Below the pieces are notes generated by a model, which had not been told where the DNA came from, ran no database searches, and was given only the letters and a program-made list of their open reading frames with translations. This document shows positions 9,219-17,013 of a stretch of 64,000 nt of DNA, piece by piece. The position numbers were made by a program, and so were the translations under genes. Each line of letters opens with the position of its first letter. Position 1 is the stretch's first letter. Source of the DNA: Pseudomonas koreensis (GTDB taxonomy: Bacteria; Pseudomonadota; Gammaproteobacteria; Pseudomonadales; Pseudomonadaceae); contig NZ_JAOEJU010000001.1 of the NCBI RefSeq assembly GCF_025447595.1, forward strand, positions 62,001-126,000, given 5' to 3'.

Positions 9219-9686
9219 ATGAACAGTTACGGCACTGGACTTGTGTTGAAACCAGTCGATCTGGATCAGGCCGCCGCGTCATTGCCCGTTGGTGCGCACC
9301 TGGTGGGACCACGTCGATTCTATTTGCATCACGGCATCTATCTGGGCGGTGGCAAGGTCGCGCACTACGCGGGGTTCAGCAGTTCATTGCGCTCCGGCCC
9401 GATCGAAGTGACGGATCTTCAACACTTCGCCCATGGCAAACCGGTGTGGATGTACGAAGAGCAGAGCAAGTATTCCAGCACTGAAATTGCCGCACGTGCG
9501 CGGTCGAGGATAGGGGAAGACCGATACAGGATTTTCTCCAACAACTGCGAACATTTTTGCAGTTGGTGCATCCGGGGCGAAAGTTACAGCGCCCAGCTCT
9601 ACGCCTGGCTGCGTTGCCCTCGCGCTCTTTTGGCCTTCATCACAGCACTGGAGTCGAACGTTACAGCCTGGCGCTGTGACCTCTGA
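9219..9686 (+). CDS. LRAT-domain (NlpC/P60-like) protein
   Basis: This 155-residue protein carries the lecithin:retinol acyltransferase fold. HHGIYLGGGKVAHYAG near residues 31-46 supplies the conserved histidines, and NNCEHFCSWC near 108-117 supplies the nucleophilic Cys in its NCEHF context. Family members are thiol acyltransferases or hydrolases, but the bacterial substrate is unknown. The ATG at 9219 is preferred over GTG 9216 because the GGAGG sequence is 7 bases away. The gene lies between the large kinase and a FixJ-type regulator on the same strand, so it may be co-transcribed with the kinase while being translated separately through the hairpin. A C-terminal hydrophobic stretch (about 133-145) could associate with membranes. 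Confidence 0.85.
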   Translation: MNSYGTGLVLKPVDLDQAAASLPVGAHLVGPRRFYLHHGIYLGGGKVAHYAGFSSSLRSGPIEVTDLQHFAHGKPVWMYEEQSKYSSTEIAARARSRIGEDRYRIFSNNCEHFCSWCIRGESYSAQLYAWLRCPRALLAFITALESNVTAWRCDL

Positions 9687-9742
9687 TTCCTGAAGGGGCT
9701 GCTACACTTTTCGCTACCCATTTTTTTCCATGAGAACCGCAC

Positions 9743-10393
9743 ATGAGCGGCATCCTTTCATCCAGCGGCCCGGTCGGGAATGACTCTGTTGTGTACGTGG
9801 TGGATGACGATGCTTCCATCCGCGATGCCTTGAGTAATCTCCTTCGATCGGCAGGCATTCATGTAGAGACGTTCGAGTCCACTGCGCAATACCTGCAAAA
9901 GCCCAAGTCGCAGGGCGCCAGCTGCCTGGTGCTGGATGTGCGGTTGCAGGGCAATAGCGGTCTGGACTTTCAACGACAACTGGTCGAATCGAATTCCAGC
10001 ATTCCCGTGATTTTCATCACCGGGCACGGCGACATCGAGATGTCGGTCCGGGCGATGAAGGCCGGTGCCGTGGACTTTCTCGCCAAGCCATTCAGAGAGC
10101 AGGATCTGCTGGACGCCGTATCCGGTGCGTTGAAAACCGATCTCAAACGCCGGGAAGTCGAGCGCCAGCGGGCGGATCTGCTGGCGGACTATCAGTCGCT
10201 GACCGCTCGGGAAAAAGAGGTCATGGCCCTGGCTGTCAAAGGCCTGATGAACAAGCAGATTGCCGGGCAGATCAACCTCAGCGAGATCACGGTCAAGATC
10301 CACCGCGCCCATGCGATGAAAAAAATGCACGCCAGGTCGTTTGCCGACCTGGTGCGGATGGCAGAAGCCCTTGGGGTAGGGCATGAGCACTAG
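9743..10393 (+). CDS. FixJ-family response regulator
   Basis: This 216-residue regulator has an N-terminal receiver and a C-terminal LuxR-type helix-turn-helix. The acidic pocket is VVDDDAS near residue 17, the phosphoacceptor is in VLDVRLQGNSG near 65, the Thr is in IFITGHGD and the Lys is in LAKPFRE. The DNA-binding domain starts near 150 (LTAREKEVMALAVKGLMNKQ, then ITVKIHRAHAMKKM). It is the only full DNA-binding response regulator near the 1827-residue kinase and is its likely partner. It resembles the FixJ regulator at 57638-58255 in both domains, including NKQIA and SEITVKIHR. It is a candidate to bind the ATACC-N3-GTAT dyads, which is untested inference. Confidence 0.92.
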   Translation: MSGILSSSGPVGNDSVVYVVDDDASIRDALSNLLRSAGIHVETFESTAQYLQKPKSQGASCLVLDVRLQGNSGLDFQRQLVESNSSIPVIFITGHGDIEMSVRAMKAGAVDFLAKPFREQDLLDAVSGALKTDLKRREVERQRADLLADYQSLTAREKEVMALAVKGLMNKQIAGQINLSEITVKIHRAHAMKKMHARSFADLVRMAEALGVGHEH

Positions 10394-10410
10394 CGTGACG
10401 GGGTGGTGTT

Positions 10411-10451
10411 GTTCGCGATAGCGGCATGAATGTCTGTCCGCTACCGCGAAC
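10411..10451. repeat. REP-like inverted repeat between convergent genes
   Basis: GTTCGCG-A-TAGCGG (10411-10424) pairs with CCGCTA-C-CGCGAAC (10438-10451), 13 pairs with one A/C mismatch and a 13-base loop. The TTCGCGATAGCGG arm resembles Pseudomonas REP palindromes. It lies between the convergent genes ending at 10393 and 10464 and may end transcription in both directions, although there is no clear U-run. Confidence 0.55.
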
Positions 10452-10463
10452 CCTGGCCAGAGG

Positions 10464-10823
10464 TCAGTCCATGGAAAAATGCATTCGCATGCTCATCGCG
10501 GCATCGTATTGATTGCTCGCGACGCGGCGTTCGATCAGCCGATCAGAACCACCCTCGGCAACTCGACGTTCGATCAGCCGATCAGAGCCACCCTCGGCGA
10601 CGCGGCGATCCATCAAACGATCCGCCCCACCTTCGGCAATCTGTGTAGGCGCTTTTCTCGCCCGGTGCTGTTCTACCGATGACGGTTCGGTATCCGGAGT
10701 ATTGATTTCCTGCCTGTTGGCGACCGGTAAATCGGGCAGGCAACTGGCTCCGAATGTATGAGTGGTCACCATCCAGGTTGCTGAAATGATGGCGACAGGC
10801 AATACCCATTCAATAGCTTTCAT
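10464..10823 (-). CDS. small secreted protein with AEGGSDRL tandem repeats
   Basis: From the ATG at 10823 the product is 119 residues. It has a signal peptide (MKAIEWVLPVAIISATWMV, cleaved probably after HTFGA) and a 13-residue unit repeated three times near the C terminus: AEGGADRLMDRRV, then AEGGSDRLIERRV twice. Secreted proteins with VAEGGSDRL-type repeats are common in pseudomonads, and I know of no established function. An AGGA ribosome-binding sequence lies 8 bases before the chosen start, and upstream in-frame codons would place the hydrophobic segment internally. The charged repeats could be short helical modules. It is followed on the same strand (upstream) by a PpyR-like gene. Confidence 0.75.
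   Translation of the reverse strand: MKAIEWVLPVAIISATWMVTTHTFGASCLPDLPVANRQEINTPDTEPSSVEQHRARKAPTQIAEGGADRLMDRRVAEGGSDRLIERRVAEGGSDRLIERRVASNQYDAAMSMRMHFSMD
10522..10638 (-). repeat. 39-bp tandem repeat, three copies
   Basis: Three consecutive 39-base units (10522-10560, 10561-10599, 10600-10638) encode the 13-residue repeats of the secreted protein. The first two units differ at a few positions and the third is more diverged. The unit is a multiple of three, so copy-number change would keep the frame. Confidence 0.8.
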
Positions 10824-10896
10824 CGTGATCATCCTGAGTCGTGTTGATGTTTCGTTAATGAACTTCCGGGTTGCAACAAGAAGGGTTTTCCATGGG

Positions 10897-11157
10897 TCAG
10901 GCATGCTCCTGCGCTACCTGGTCATGACGCATTCGGTTATGGGCAAGGAGACGCATGACGTAACCCAGCTTGATCGCGGTCGGGCCGAGGATCGTCATCC
11001 CGTGAGCGCACACCAGTGCGGGCAAGGTCAGGAACGCGTCGAAGAAATAAGCCAGGAATATGCCCGCGATCAGCATAGCCAGACCGCCAGTCAGCAATAC
11101 GTGGGATAGCTTGAGTACGCGGCGCGGGTCTTCAAAAAATTCATACATCCTGGTCAT
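10897..11157 (-). CDS. small inner-membrane protein, PpyR-like
   Basis: This 86-residue protein starts MTRMYEFFEDPRRVLKLSHV and has two hydrophobic segments (about 18-42 and 45-62) with a charged C-terminal tail. The FFEDPRRVLKLSH opening and size fit the Pseudomonas transmembrane protein PpyR (psl and pyoverdine operon regulator). That match is from memory, so I leave the symbol blank. It would sit in the cytoplasmic membrane. A copy of the ATACC-N3-GTAT dyad lies about 170 bases upstream (11324-11335). It could share control with the FixJ-type module. Confidence 0.65.
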   Translation of the reverse strand: MTRMYEFFEDPRRVLKLSHVLLTGGLAMLIAGIFLAYFFDAFLTLPALVCAHGMTILGPTAIKLGYVMRLLAHNRMRHDQVAQEHA

Positions 11158-11323
11158 CCATCCCTGGCTTTTGATTGGGCGGGTTAAATGTCGGGGCGCA
11201 CGGAACCCGCGAAGTCAATTGACGTCGCCGACCGTTGCGTTGATGAAGTGATTTTAATTTTGGCAGTGGGGATTAACCATGTTGCATAAGTTTGGTTTTC
11301 CCCTGCCTAAGTATTGAGAAGTC

Positions 11324-11335
11324 ATACCAACGTAT
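11324..11335. promoter_or_regulatory. ATACC-N3-GTAT dyad between the PpyR-like gene and the response-regulator fragment
   Basis: ATACCAACGTAT lies in AT-rich intergenic DNA, 46 bases past the end of the truncated regulator and about 170 bases before the PpyR-like start. It differs from the 2347 site by a single base. Confidence 0.55.
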
Positions 11336-11381
11336 ATAAACGAGCATCAAAGTGCGCCGAACATTAACGTTATCGTTATTC

Positions 11382-11597
11382 TCAGTCCGCTGATGCCAGC
11401 AGTCTCACATCGAATACCAGGCACCTGGGCAGGTCAGGTCGCTGGTAGCTCATGAAGTCGGCGACCGAGCCGAACAGTGCGACTTGCAGGCCGAAGGAGC
11501 GCAACAGGCTTCCAAGGGCCTCGCGCAGAGGGGCGTCATCATCAATGATGAAAACGATAGGTTCAGGATGACGGGCCTGTGGGACTTCTACTTCCAT
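11382..11597 (-). pseudogene. truncated FixJ-type response regulator remnant
   Basis: The 71-residue frame encodes the first half of a receiver domain (FIIDDDAPLREALGSLLRS through LVFDVRL) and then ends in LASAD and a stop. Over a 55-residue stretch, 46 positions are identical to the FixJ regulator at 57638-58255. The fragment loses everything after the phosphoacceptor strand, including the Thr and Lys positions and the DNA-binding domain. It is best read as the remnant of a duplicated regulator gene. A functional 71-residue half-receiver is unlikely. Confidence 0.75.
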
Positions 11598-11704
11598 ACG
11601 CGGGATGGCTTTGCGGCGATCGAATGGCGCAGGATGCTGGAAAATACAGTCGAAAACCTTGCCTTAACCTTCGGTTTTCATTGGATTTTTCTTGGTATCT
11701 GTCC

Positions 11705-11744
11705 AGCGGCCATCGACCGGCGGATGCAATGGTCGATGGCCGCT
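11705..11744. terminator. strong inverted repeat downstream of the alkylsulfatase gene
   Basis: AGCGGCCATCGACC (11705-11718) pairs perfectly with GGTCGATGGCCGCT (11731-11744), a 14-base stem with a 12-base loop, directly after the alkylsulfatase stop. No run of U follows on the minus strand, so it may protect the 3' end or act as a weak terminator. Confidence 0.6.
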
Positions 11745-11749
11745 GAGCG

Positions 11750-13717
11750 TCAGTTGCCTTCTCGAGCAACAATCGCAAAATTCCCCGGCGCCTTTTCCAG
11801 CAGCCCCAGAAACCTCACGAGATCGACCTTGCTGCCATCCACCTTCAGATCATCGGAGGTAAGCGTTTCTTTCAGGCCGGCGGTACCGCCCAGCAGCTGG
11901 ACGAACAGGTCCTTGGTGACGGTCAGGGTTGCGTTGGCATTCGTCGCCGTCGGGCCTTTTCGGTAGTGCAGCACGGCGTTCTCGATCCACAGCACGAACG
12001 ATTCATTGGTATCGGTCAGCACCAGATTGAACGTCCAGCTCTTGCCATCCGCCGCCGGCCCGTCGAGGCTCGCGGCCATGGCTTCGAGGAAGCGTTCGGT
12101 GGGCGTCTGTTTCATCAGTTCGATCAGATCGGAGCGTTTGACGCCCTTGGCCGGCGGGCCGTTGCGCAGCTCCATGGCCGCCGTCAGGTAGCTGTTGCGC
12201 CAGGTTGCCGATTCCGCCTGATAGCCCATTTGTTCATACGCGCGGGCCAGCAGTTCCTTGGCGGCCGTGTCGTCCGGTTTGGCCAGCACGGCCTGATCCA
12301 GCAGCTCGGCGACCCAGCGGTATTCGCCCTTGTCATAGGCCACGCGGGCGGCTTCGAGCACCTTGGCGTTGCCTCCCATCAATTCGACGTAGCGCTTGGC
12401 GGATTCCTTGGGCACCAGAGGATTCAAGTGCGCGGGGTTGCCATCGTAGGCGCCCAGGTACATCTGGTAGATCGCTTTGACGTTGTGGCGCAGGTCGCCG
12501 TAATAGCCACGGGTGCCGAAGTACGAGGCCAGCGAATCCGGTAGCTGGATCTTGTCGGCAATCTCGTTGGGGGTGTAGCCGGCGTTCATCAGGCGCACGG
12601 TCTGGTCGTGCAGGTATTTGTAGACGTCGCGGTGCTTGGTGATGAATTCGCGGATCCGCTCGTTGCCCCAGATCGGCCAGTTGTGCTGACCGAAATAGAC
12701 CTCGGTGTCGCCCAGCTCATCCAGGGCGATTTGCGTGTAGTCGGACCAGCGCAGCGCGTCGCGCACCTTGGCGCCACGGATCGGCAGCAGGTTGTGCATG
12801 GTCTGCGCCAGCAACTCGGCGCCGCCGTACGCCTTGAGCGCCGGGATCGAAAAGGTCAGCTCGGCCGGGGCTTCCGCGCCGGGCATGTTGTGGAACACGA
12901 AGCTGACGCCGTCGAGTTCCAGCGGCTGGATCGGCTGGTCGATGATCTGCGTCGGCGGCAGGATGCCCATGCTGCCGTAGGCGACATTTTTGCCCAACCC
13001 GGTGTCGACAATGCCGGTGACGCCCGGCGTCAGATTCTTGCCGAACTGATACATCGACCGCCGTGCCATCGCCGGGCCTGCGAGAATGTTTTCGCTGGTG
13101 GCTTCCTCCATGAACCCCGCAGGCGCGACGATGGGAATGTTGCGCTGAGCCACTTCACTGCTCGAGGTGATGCCCAGCACACCGCCGAAATGGTCGGCAT
13201 GGTCGTGGGTGAAAATGATCGCGGTGACGGGTTTGTTGCCCAGATGCTCGCGGGCGAAGGCCAGCGCTGCGGCGGCGGATTCCCGGGAGGTCAGCGGGTC
13301 GACCACGATCCAGCCGGTCTGCCCGTCGATCAGCGTCATGTTGGCGATGTCGAAACCGCGCAACTGGTAAATCCCGTCGCGGACCTTGAACAGACCGATC
13401 TGCGCGTTGAGCATCGCGTGCCGCCACAGGCTCGGGTTGACGGTGGCCGGCGCCTGGCCTTCGACGAAGCGGTACGCATCGAAATCGATCAGGACATTGC
13501 CGTCAGCGCCGAGGATCTTGCCGGTGGGGCGGGCGATGAAACCGCGCTGGGCATCTTCCATGTCGCGGTTGTCGCTGAGGTCCAGGCCCTTGATCGACGC
13601 CTGGATAACCGCTGCCGTGGCGGGCGTGGCGTCGCCGGCTGCGACGCCGGGCTTGTTGTCGCAGCCGCCGAGTGACACCAGCGTCAGGGCGATGATCGTG
13701 TAGAGGGTCGGTTTCAT
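11750..13717 (-). CDS. sdsA: alkyl sulfatase, metallo-beta-lactamase fold (SdsA-like lipoprotein)
   Basis: This 655-residue enzyme matches the linear alkylsulfatases that hydrolyse sodium dodecyl sulfate-type esters to alcohol and sulfate. The N terminus is a signal with a lipobox-like VSLGGC near residue 19, so it is probably anchored in the envelope. The metal site is FTHDHADHFGG near 169-179, the binuclear zinc motif of the fold. A helical dimerisation region follows (about 380-520, including VYKYLHDQTVRLMNAGYTP), then a C-terminal SCP2-like domain (about 530-655, with ENAVLHYRKG). A LysR regulator is divergently encoded 105 bases away, the arrangement known for sdsA/sdsB. The substrate range is inferred from the family. 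Confidence 0.92.
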   Translation of the reverse strand: MKPTLYTIIALTLVSLGGCDNKPGVAAGDATPATAAVIQASIKGLDLSDNRDMEDAQRGFIARPTGKILGADGNVLIDFDAYRFVEGQAPATVNPSLWRHAMLNAQIGLFKVRDGIYQLRGFDIANMTLIDGQTGWIVVDPLTSRESAAAALAFAREHLGNKPVTAIIFTHDHADHFGGVLGITSSSEVAQRNIPIVAPAGFMEEATSENILAGPAMARRSMYQFGKNLTPGVTGIVDTGLGKNVAYGSMGILPPTQIIDQPIQPLELDGVSFVFHNMPGAEAPAELTFSIPALKAYGGAELLAQTMHNLLPIRGAKVRDALRWSDYTQIALDELGDTEVYFGQHNWPIWGNERIREFITKHRDVYKYLHDQTVRLMNAGYTPNEIADKIQLPDSLASYFGTRGYYGDLRHNVKAIYQMYLGAYDGNPAHLNPLVPKESAKRYVELMGGNAKVLEAARVAYDKGEYRWVAELLDQAVLAKPDDTAAKELLARAYEQMGYQAESATWRNSYLTAAMELRNGPPAKGVKRSDLIELMKQTPTERFLEAMAASLDGPAADGKSWTFNLVLTDTNESFVLWIENAVLHYRKGPTATNANATLTVTKDLFVQLLGGTAGLKETLTSDDLKVDGSKVDLVRFLGLLEKAPGNFAIVAREGN

Positions 13718-13822
13718 TCTTGTTGTTCTCCGAGGGTCGAATGCGCTCCAGCCTAGGGGTAGGGCAGCGATGTATCCAATGCATTGTTTACATCCGGATA
13801 ATGCGTCGCTAGCATCGGGCGA

Positions 13823-14746
13823 ATGGACCTCAAACGACTTTCACACCTTCTCGCGCTGGCCGATGAACGCCATTTCGGCCGCGCGGCTGAACGCGTTCAC
13901 CTCAGCCAGCCGGCCCTGAGCCGCAGCATTCAGGCGCTGGAGAGCGAAACCGGGCAGCGCCTGTTCGATCGCGACACCGGCGACGTCCGCCCGACGCCGG
14001 CGGGAGAGTTTCTGATCAAGCGAGCGCGGCGGCTGCTGTTCGATGCCCGGTCGCTGGAGCGGGACATGGCGCTCTACAGTGATCGCCAACTGGGCAGCCT
14101 CGCTTTTGGCGTCGGCCCGTTCCCGGCGGCCATGTTGATGCATCAAGTAGTGCCGCGACTGCGTCTGGATCACCCGGCGGTCACCCTGCGCGTGGAAGTG
14201 AACAACTGGCAGATTCTCGAAGCGCGACTGCGCGCTGAAGCGATCGAATTCTTTGTTGCCGATATCCGTAACTTCACCGCGGACTCCGACCTGCTGATCC
14301 GTTCGCTGGGCCAGGTCTCGGCAGGCTTCTTCGTACGTCCGGAGCACCCACTGGCCGGGCGTAAAGTGCAGATGGGCGAACTGGAAGGCTACGGCATCGC
14401 CACGACGCGCCTGCCGGAAGTGGTGAAGCTTGAAACCGCCCGAACCCTCGGCATCTCCACCCGCCAGGCGCTGCCCATCGTGCTGGAGTGCGACGACGTC
14501 GCCTTGCTCAAAACCGTGGCCGGATCAACTGACACCATCCTCGGCGTCATCCATGGCGCCGTAGCTGAAGATATTCGGGTGGGGCGTTTGATCGAGCTTC
14601 ATGTTGTCGACAGGCCGGGATTTCATTCTGAAATTGGTGTGGTGAGTCTGCAGGGCAGGAGCTTGTCGCCGACGGCTTTGTGTGTAATTGAGGCGGTCGT
14701 TGCCGAGATGCAATCCGTTCACGTCGAACAATCCCCACGTCTTTAG
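13823..14746 (+). CDS. LysR-family regulator divergent from the alkylsulfatase gene (SdsB-like)
   Basis: This 307-residue protein has an N-terminal winged helix (MDLKRLSHLLALADERHFGR, then HLSQPALSRSIQALE and GQRLFDRD) and a C-terminal substrate-binding domain starting near residue 95. The length and layout are standard for LysR activators. The position, back to back with the SdsA-like gene, is the same as that of SdsB, the activator of the sdsA gene for alkyl sulfate degradation. The 105-base intergenic region should hold its operator. It presumably senses an alkyl sulfate or a breakdown product. That role is inferred from synteny. Confidence 0.88.
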   Translation: MDLKRLSHLLALADERHFGRAAERVHLSQPALSRSIQALESETGQRLFDRDTGDVRPTPAGEFLIKRARRLLFDARSLERDMALYSDRQLGSLAFGVGPFPAAMLMHQVVPRLRLDHPAVTLRVEVNNWQILEARLRAEAIEFFVADIRNFTADSDLLIRSLGQVSAGFFVRPEHPLAGRKVQMGELEGYGIATTRLPEVVKLETARTLGISTRQALPIVLECDDVALLKTVAGSTDTILGVIHGAVAEDIRVGRLIELHVVDRPGFHSEIGVVSLQGRSLSPTALCVIEAVVAEMQSVHVEQSPRL

Positions 14747-14881
14747 AGATACGTCCTACAGCCACGATTTTCCTGCTTCGTTAACGTCGTGCAGCCTCTT
14801 TTGAGGGGCTGCCGATGCATGAACGAAAGGACAATTAGTCGCAAAGAAGGAAGCATCAAAAAAGATTTCTGTGAGGACGAG

Positions 14882-15127
14882 ATGGGATTGGAACTGAGAC
14901 TGGAGTGGTACGACACAGCAACCCTGGAATTCCAGGACGAGGAGTCGTCAAAAGATCTGGGGGATGATGAATCAGTATTGAATGCCTTAGGCATTCCAGT
15001 AGAGGGCAACATCAATAATGGCAGCTTCAACGTCGTCGAAAAGTGGGTCGCGACTATTCAGCCGTACTTTCAACATCGGATCGCTCTGAGTACCAACGAC
15101 TATCAAATTTCGTTTGATTACAGCTAG
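14882..15127 (+). CDS. cloacin/colicin E3-type immunity protein (orphan)
   Basis: The ATG at 14882 gives 81 residues, close to the 84-85 of colicin E3 immunity protein. The match to remembered ImmE3 runs the whole length: MGLELRLEWYDTATLEF against GLKLDLTWFDKSTEDF, YSKDFGDD-like SSKDLGDDES, LGIPVEGNINNGSFNVV, WVATIQPYFQHRI and a QISFDY ending. The ImmE3 Cys in NNGCF is Ser here. The protein is acidic and would bind and neutralise a 16S-rRNA-cutting colicin domain. No matching toxin gene lies beside it, so it is an orphan antidote. An upstream in-frame ATG at 14789 would add 31 unrelated residues and is rejected. A terminator follows the next gene. Confidence 0.88.
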   Translation: MGLELRLEWYDTATLEFQDEESSKDLGDDESVLNALGIPVEGNINNGSFNVVEKWVATIQPYFQHRIALSTNDYQISFDYS

Positions 15128-15167
15128 TGCTGACAGACAACCTGATTGACAGTAAAAGGGTCAAACC

Positions 15168-15419
15168 ATGCTCTTTCTTTCAATAACCGGCTTTTACCCG
15201 GATGACGTCCAAGACGACACGCTGCAGTTCGAGCTGGATATCGACGGTAGCGAAATGAATGAGAAAGTTGCACAGCTCATTGAATCCAAGCCCCTGAACG
15301 AACTGGAGCCAGGTGAGTTGTTGCTGAGCGAGGAACAGGTGGCGGCACTGGGAGCCCTGCTGAATGTCAGCTTCCAGAGCGGTCTGGAGTATTTCATGGG
15401 TGCCTGTGCGAAGTACTGA
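15168..15419 (+). CDS. small acidic protein of unknown function next to the immunity gene
   Basis: This 83-residue protein (MLFLSITGFYPDDVQDDTLQ) is strongly acidic, with a likely beta start and two helical segments (EKVAQLIESKPLNELE and LLLSEEQVAALGALL). I do not recognise a family. An AAGGG ribosome-binding sequence sits 7 bases before the ATG. It follows the colicin-E3-type immunity gene by 40 bases on the same strand and shares its terminator, so the two probably form one transcript. A second immunity or accessory function is plausible but not shown. Confidence 0.65.
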   Translation: MLFLSITGFYPDDVQDDTLQFELDIDGSEMNEKVAQLIESKPLNELEPGELLLSEEQVAALGALLNVSFQSGLEYFMGACAKY

Positions 15420-15437
15420 AACTGCGGACAGCCAAGT

Positions 15438-15476
15438 GGGGCGGATGTATTTACGAAAATACATCCGCCCCCTTTT
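15438..15476 (+). terminator. intrinsic terminator of the immunity operon
   Basis: GGGGCGGATGTATTT (15438-15452) pairs perfectly with AAATACATCCGCCCC (15457-15471) around an ACGA loop. CTTTT follows, a strong intrinsic terminator for the + strand genes. The convergent amidohydrolase gene ends at 15489. Confidence 0.9.
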
Positions 15477-15488
15477 CACATAAGCCAA

Positions 15489-16820
15489 TCAGCCCCGCTG
15501 ACCCCGCCCCGGATAATTGAGCACAAACTGCACATGCGCCTTCACCCCGGTGGCCAGTGTCGCGTCATCGGCGGTGAAGTAGGGGCTGTGGTTGTTCGGC
15601 GCCTTGCTCATGTCCTGACCTTCCGGTGTTGCGCCGAGGAACACGAACAACCCCGGCACCTTGCGCGCGTAGTAGGAGAAATCTTCGCTCGGCGATAGGG
15701 AGGCGGGCAGGCGCTCGACCTTGCCCGGTGCTGCCAGCTCGAGGGCCGGGATCATGGCTTCGGTCAGGGCCGGATCGTTGGTGGTCACGGGCGCATTGTT
15801 CACCAGAAGCAGATTGGCCTGGGTCTCGTAGGCGCTGGCGATGCTGTTTACCAGCGGCGGCATCTTTTTCAGGATCGTGTCGCGGATGTCGGCGTTGTTG
15901 GTGCGAATGGTCCCGGTCATTTCCACGGTCTCGGGAATGATGTTGGCCGCCGAGCCGCCGTTGATCGTACCGACGCTGATCACGCCCATGCCCTGGGTCA
16001 GGTCGACGCGCCGACTAACCAGCGTCTGCAACCCGCTGATGATGCCTTGGCTGGCGACAATCGGATCGACACCGCTCCAGGGCGCGGAGCCGTGAGTCTG
16101 CTGGCCCTTGACCGTGATGCGAAACGAGTCGCTGCTGTTGAGCACGGTTCCGGACTTGTAGAACAGATGCCCGGTCGGATAACCCGCCATCACATGCACC
16201 CCGAACACCGCTTCGACCTTGGGCGAATCGAGCGCGCCATCGCGGATCATCGCTTGCGCGCCAATCAGAGTGTCGGTCTGGAACTCATCGACATCAGCCG
16301 CACCTTCTTCAGCCGGCTGAAACAGAAACACCACCGTCCCGCGCACTTGATCGCGATGCTCGGCCAGCACCTTCGCGGCGCCCAGCAGCATGGCGGTGTG
16401 GGTGTCGTGCCCGCAGGCGTGCATCACCGGCACGCTTTTGCCGAGCCGCGTGCTGGTGGCCTGGCTGGCGAACGGCAGGTTCGTCATCTCCTTGACCGGC
16501 AGTGCATCCATGTCGGCGCGCAACGCCACCACCGGCCCCGGCAATCCACCTTTCAGCACCCCCACAACACCCGTCTTGCCGACCCCGGTGCGCACTTCAA
16601 TGTTCGACGCCTTCAGCCGCTCGGCCACCAGCGCGGCAGTCTTGAACTCAAGATTGCCCAGCTCTGGATGCTGATGAATCGTGTGGCGCAGATCGACGAC
16701 TTCCTGATTGACCGCGCTCACCGCGCTATCGACCCAGGGCGCATCGGCGGCATGGCTGGCAGTAGTAACGAACGAGGACAGAACGGCGAGGCAGAGTGTG
16801 GTTTTGCAGAAACGGATCAA
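15489..16820 (-). CDS. secreted M20-family amidohydrolase
   Basis: This 443-residue protein has a clear signal peptide (MIRFCKTTLCLAVLSSFVTT, cleaved near SHA) and an M20/HipO-type peptidase domain. Family marks are VVDLRHTIHQHPELG near residue 42, VALRADMDALPV near 95, MHACGHDTHTAMLLG near 133 and LFQPAEEGA near 168. Relatives hydrolyse N-acyl amino acids, hippurate or auxin-amino acid conjugates using a two-metal centre with a Cys/His-rich binding site. A dimerisation domain (about 205-325) interrupts the catalytic domain as usual. It would act in the periplasm. The substrate cannot be assigned. It is divergent from the SolA-like oxidase gene. Confidence 0.9.
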   Translation of the reverse strand: MIRFCKTTLCLAVLSSFVTTASHAADAPWVDSAVSAVNQEVVDLRHTIHQHPELGNLEFKTAALVAERLKASNIEVRTGVGKTGVVGVLKGGLPGPVVALRADMDALPVKEMTNLPFASQATSTRLGKSVPVMHACGHDTHTAMLLGAAKVLAEHRDQVRGTVVFLFQPAEEGAADVDEFQTDTLIGAQAMIRDGALDSPKVEAVFGVHVMAGYPTGHLFYKSGTVLNSSDSFRITVKGQQTHGSAPWSGVDPIVASQGIISGLQTLVSRRVDLTQGMGVISVGTINGGSAANIIPETVEMTGTIRTNNADIRDTILKKMPPLVNSIASAYETQANLLLVNNAPVTTNDPALTEAMIPALELAAPGKVERLPASLSPSEDFSYYARKVPGLFVFLGATPEGQDMSKAPNNHSPYFTADDATLATGVKAHVQFVLNYPGRGQRG

Positions 16821-17013
16821 GGCGGGACTCTCTCTTATGGTTTTTATTGGCGTCAGAGGGTATGCCGCGATGCAAGACGCGACAAACGAGTCTGGCCGGT
16901 AATCGCACGGCTTTTGGTTTTTCGCGTTTTTGCCTGAGCGCGGCTTTCAGCGGATTGTTTTCCATCGCCTGATCCGCTTCACTGTGGCTCTTTTGCCTGA
17001 GCGGAAATCAATC

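Noticed and set aside
11382..11597. Functional half-receiver protein
   Set aside because: It lacks the second half of the receiver fold including the conserved Thr and Lys, and ends with unrelated residues.
12608..13675. 355-residue frame opposite the alkylsulfatase gene
   Set aside because: It mirrors a known enzyme with catalytic motifs on the other strand, and its own composition looks like a shadow.
14789..14881. N-terminal extension of the immunity protein
   Set aside because: The 31 added residues have no match to the family, and the ATG at 14882 gives the family length.
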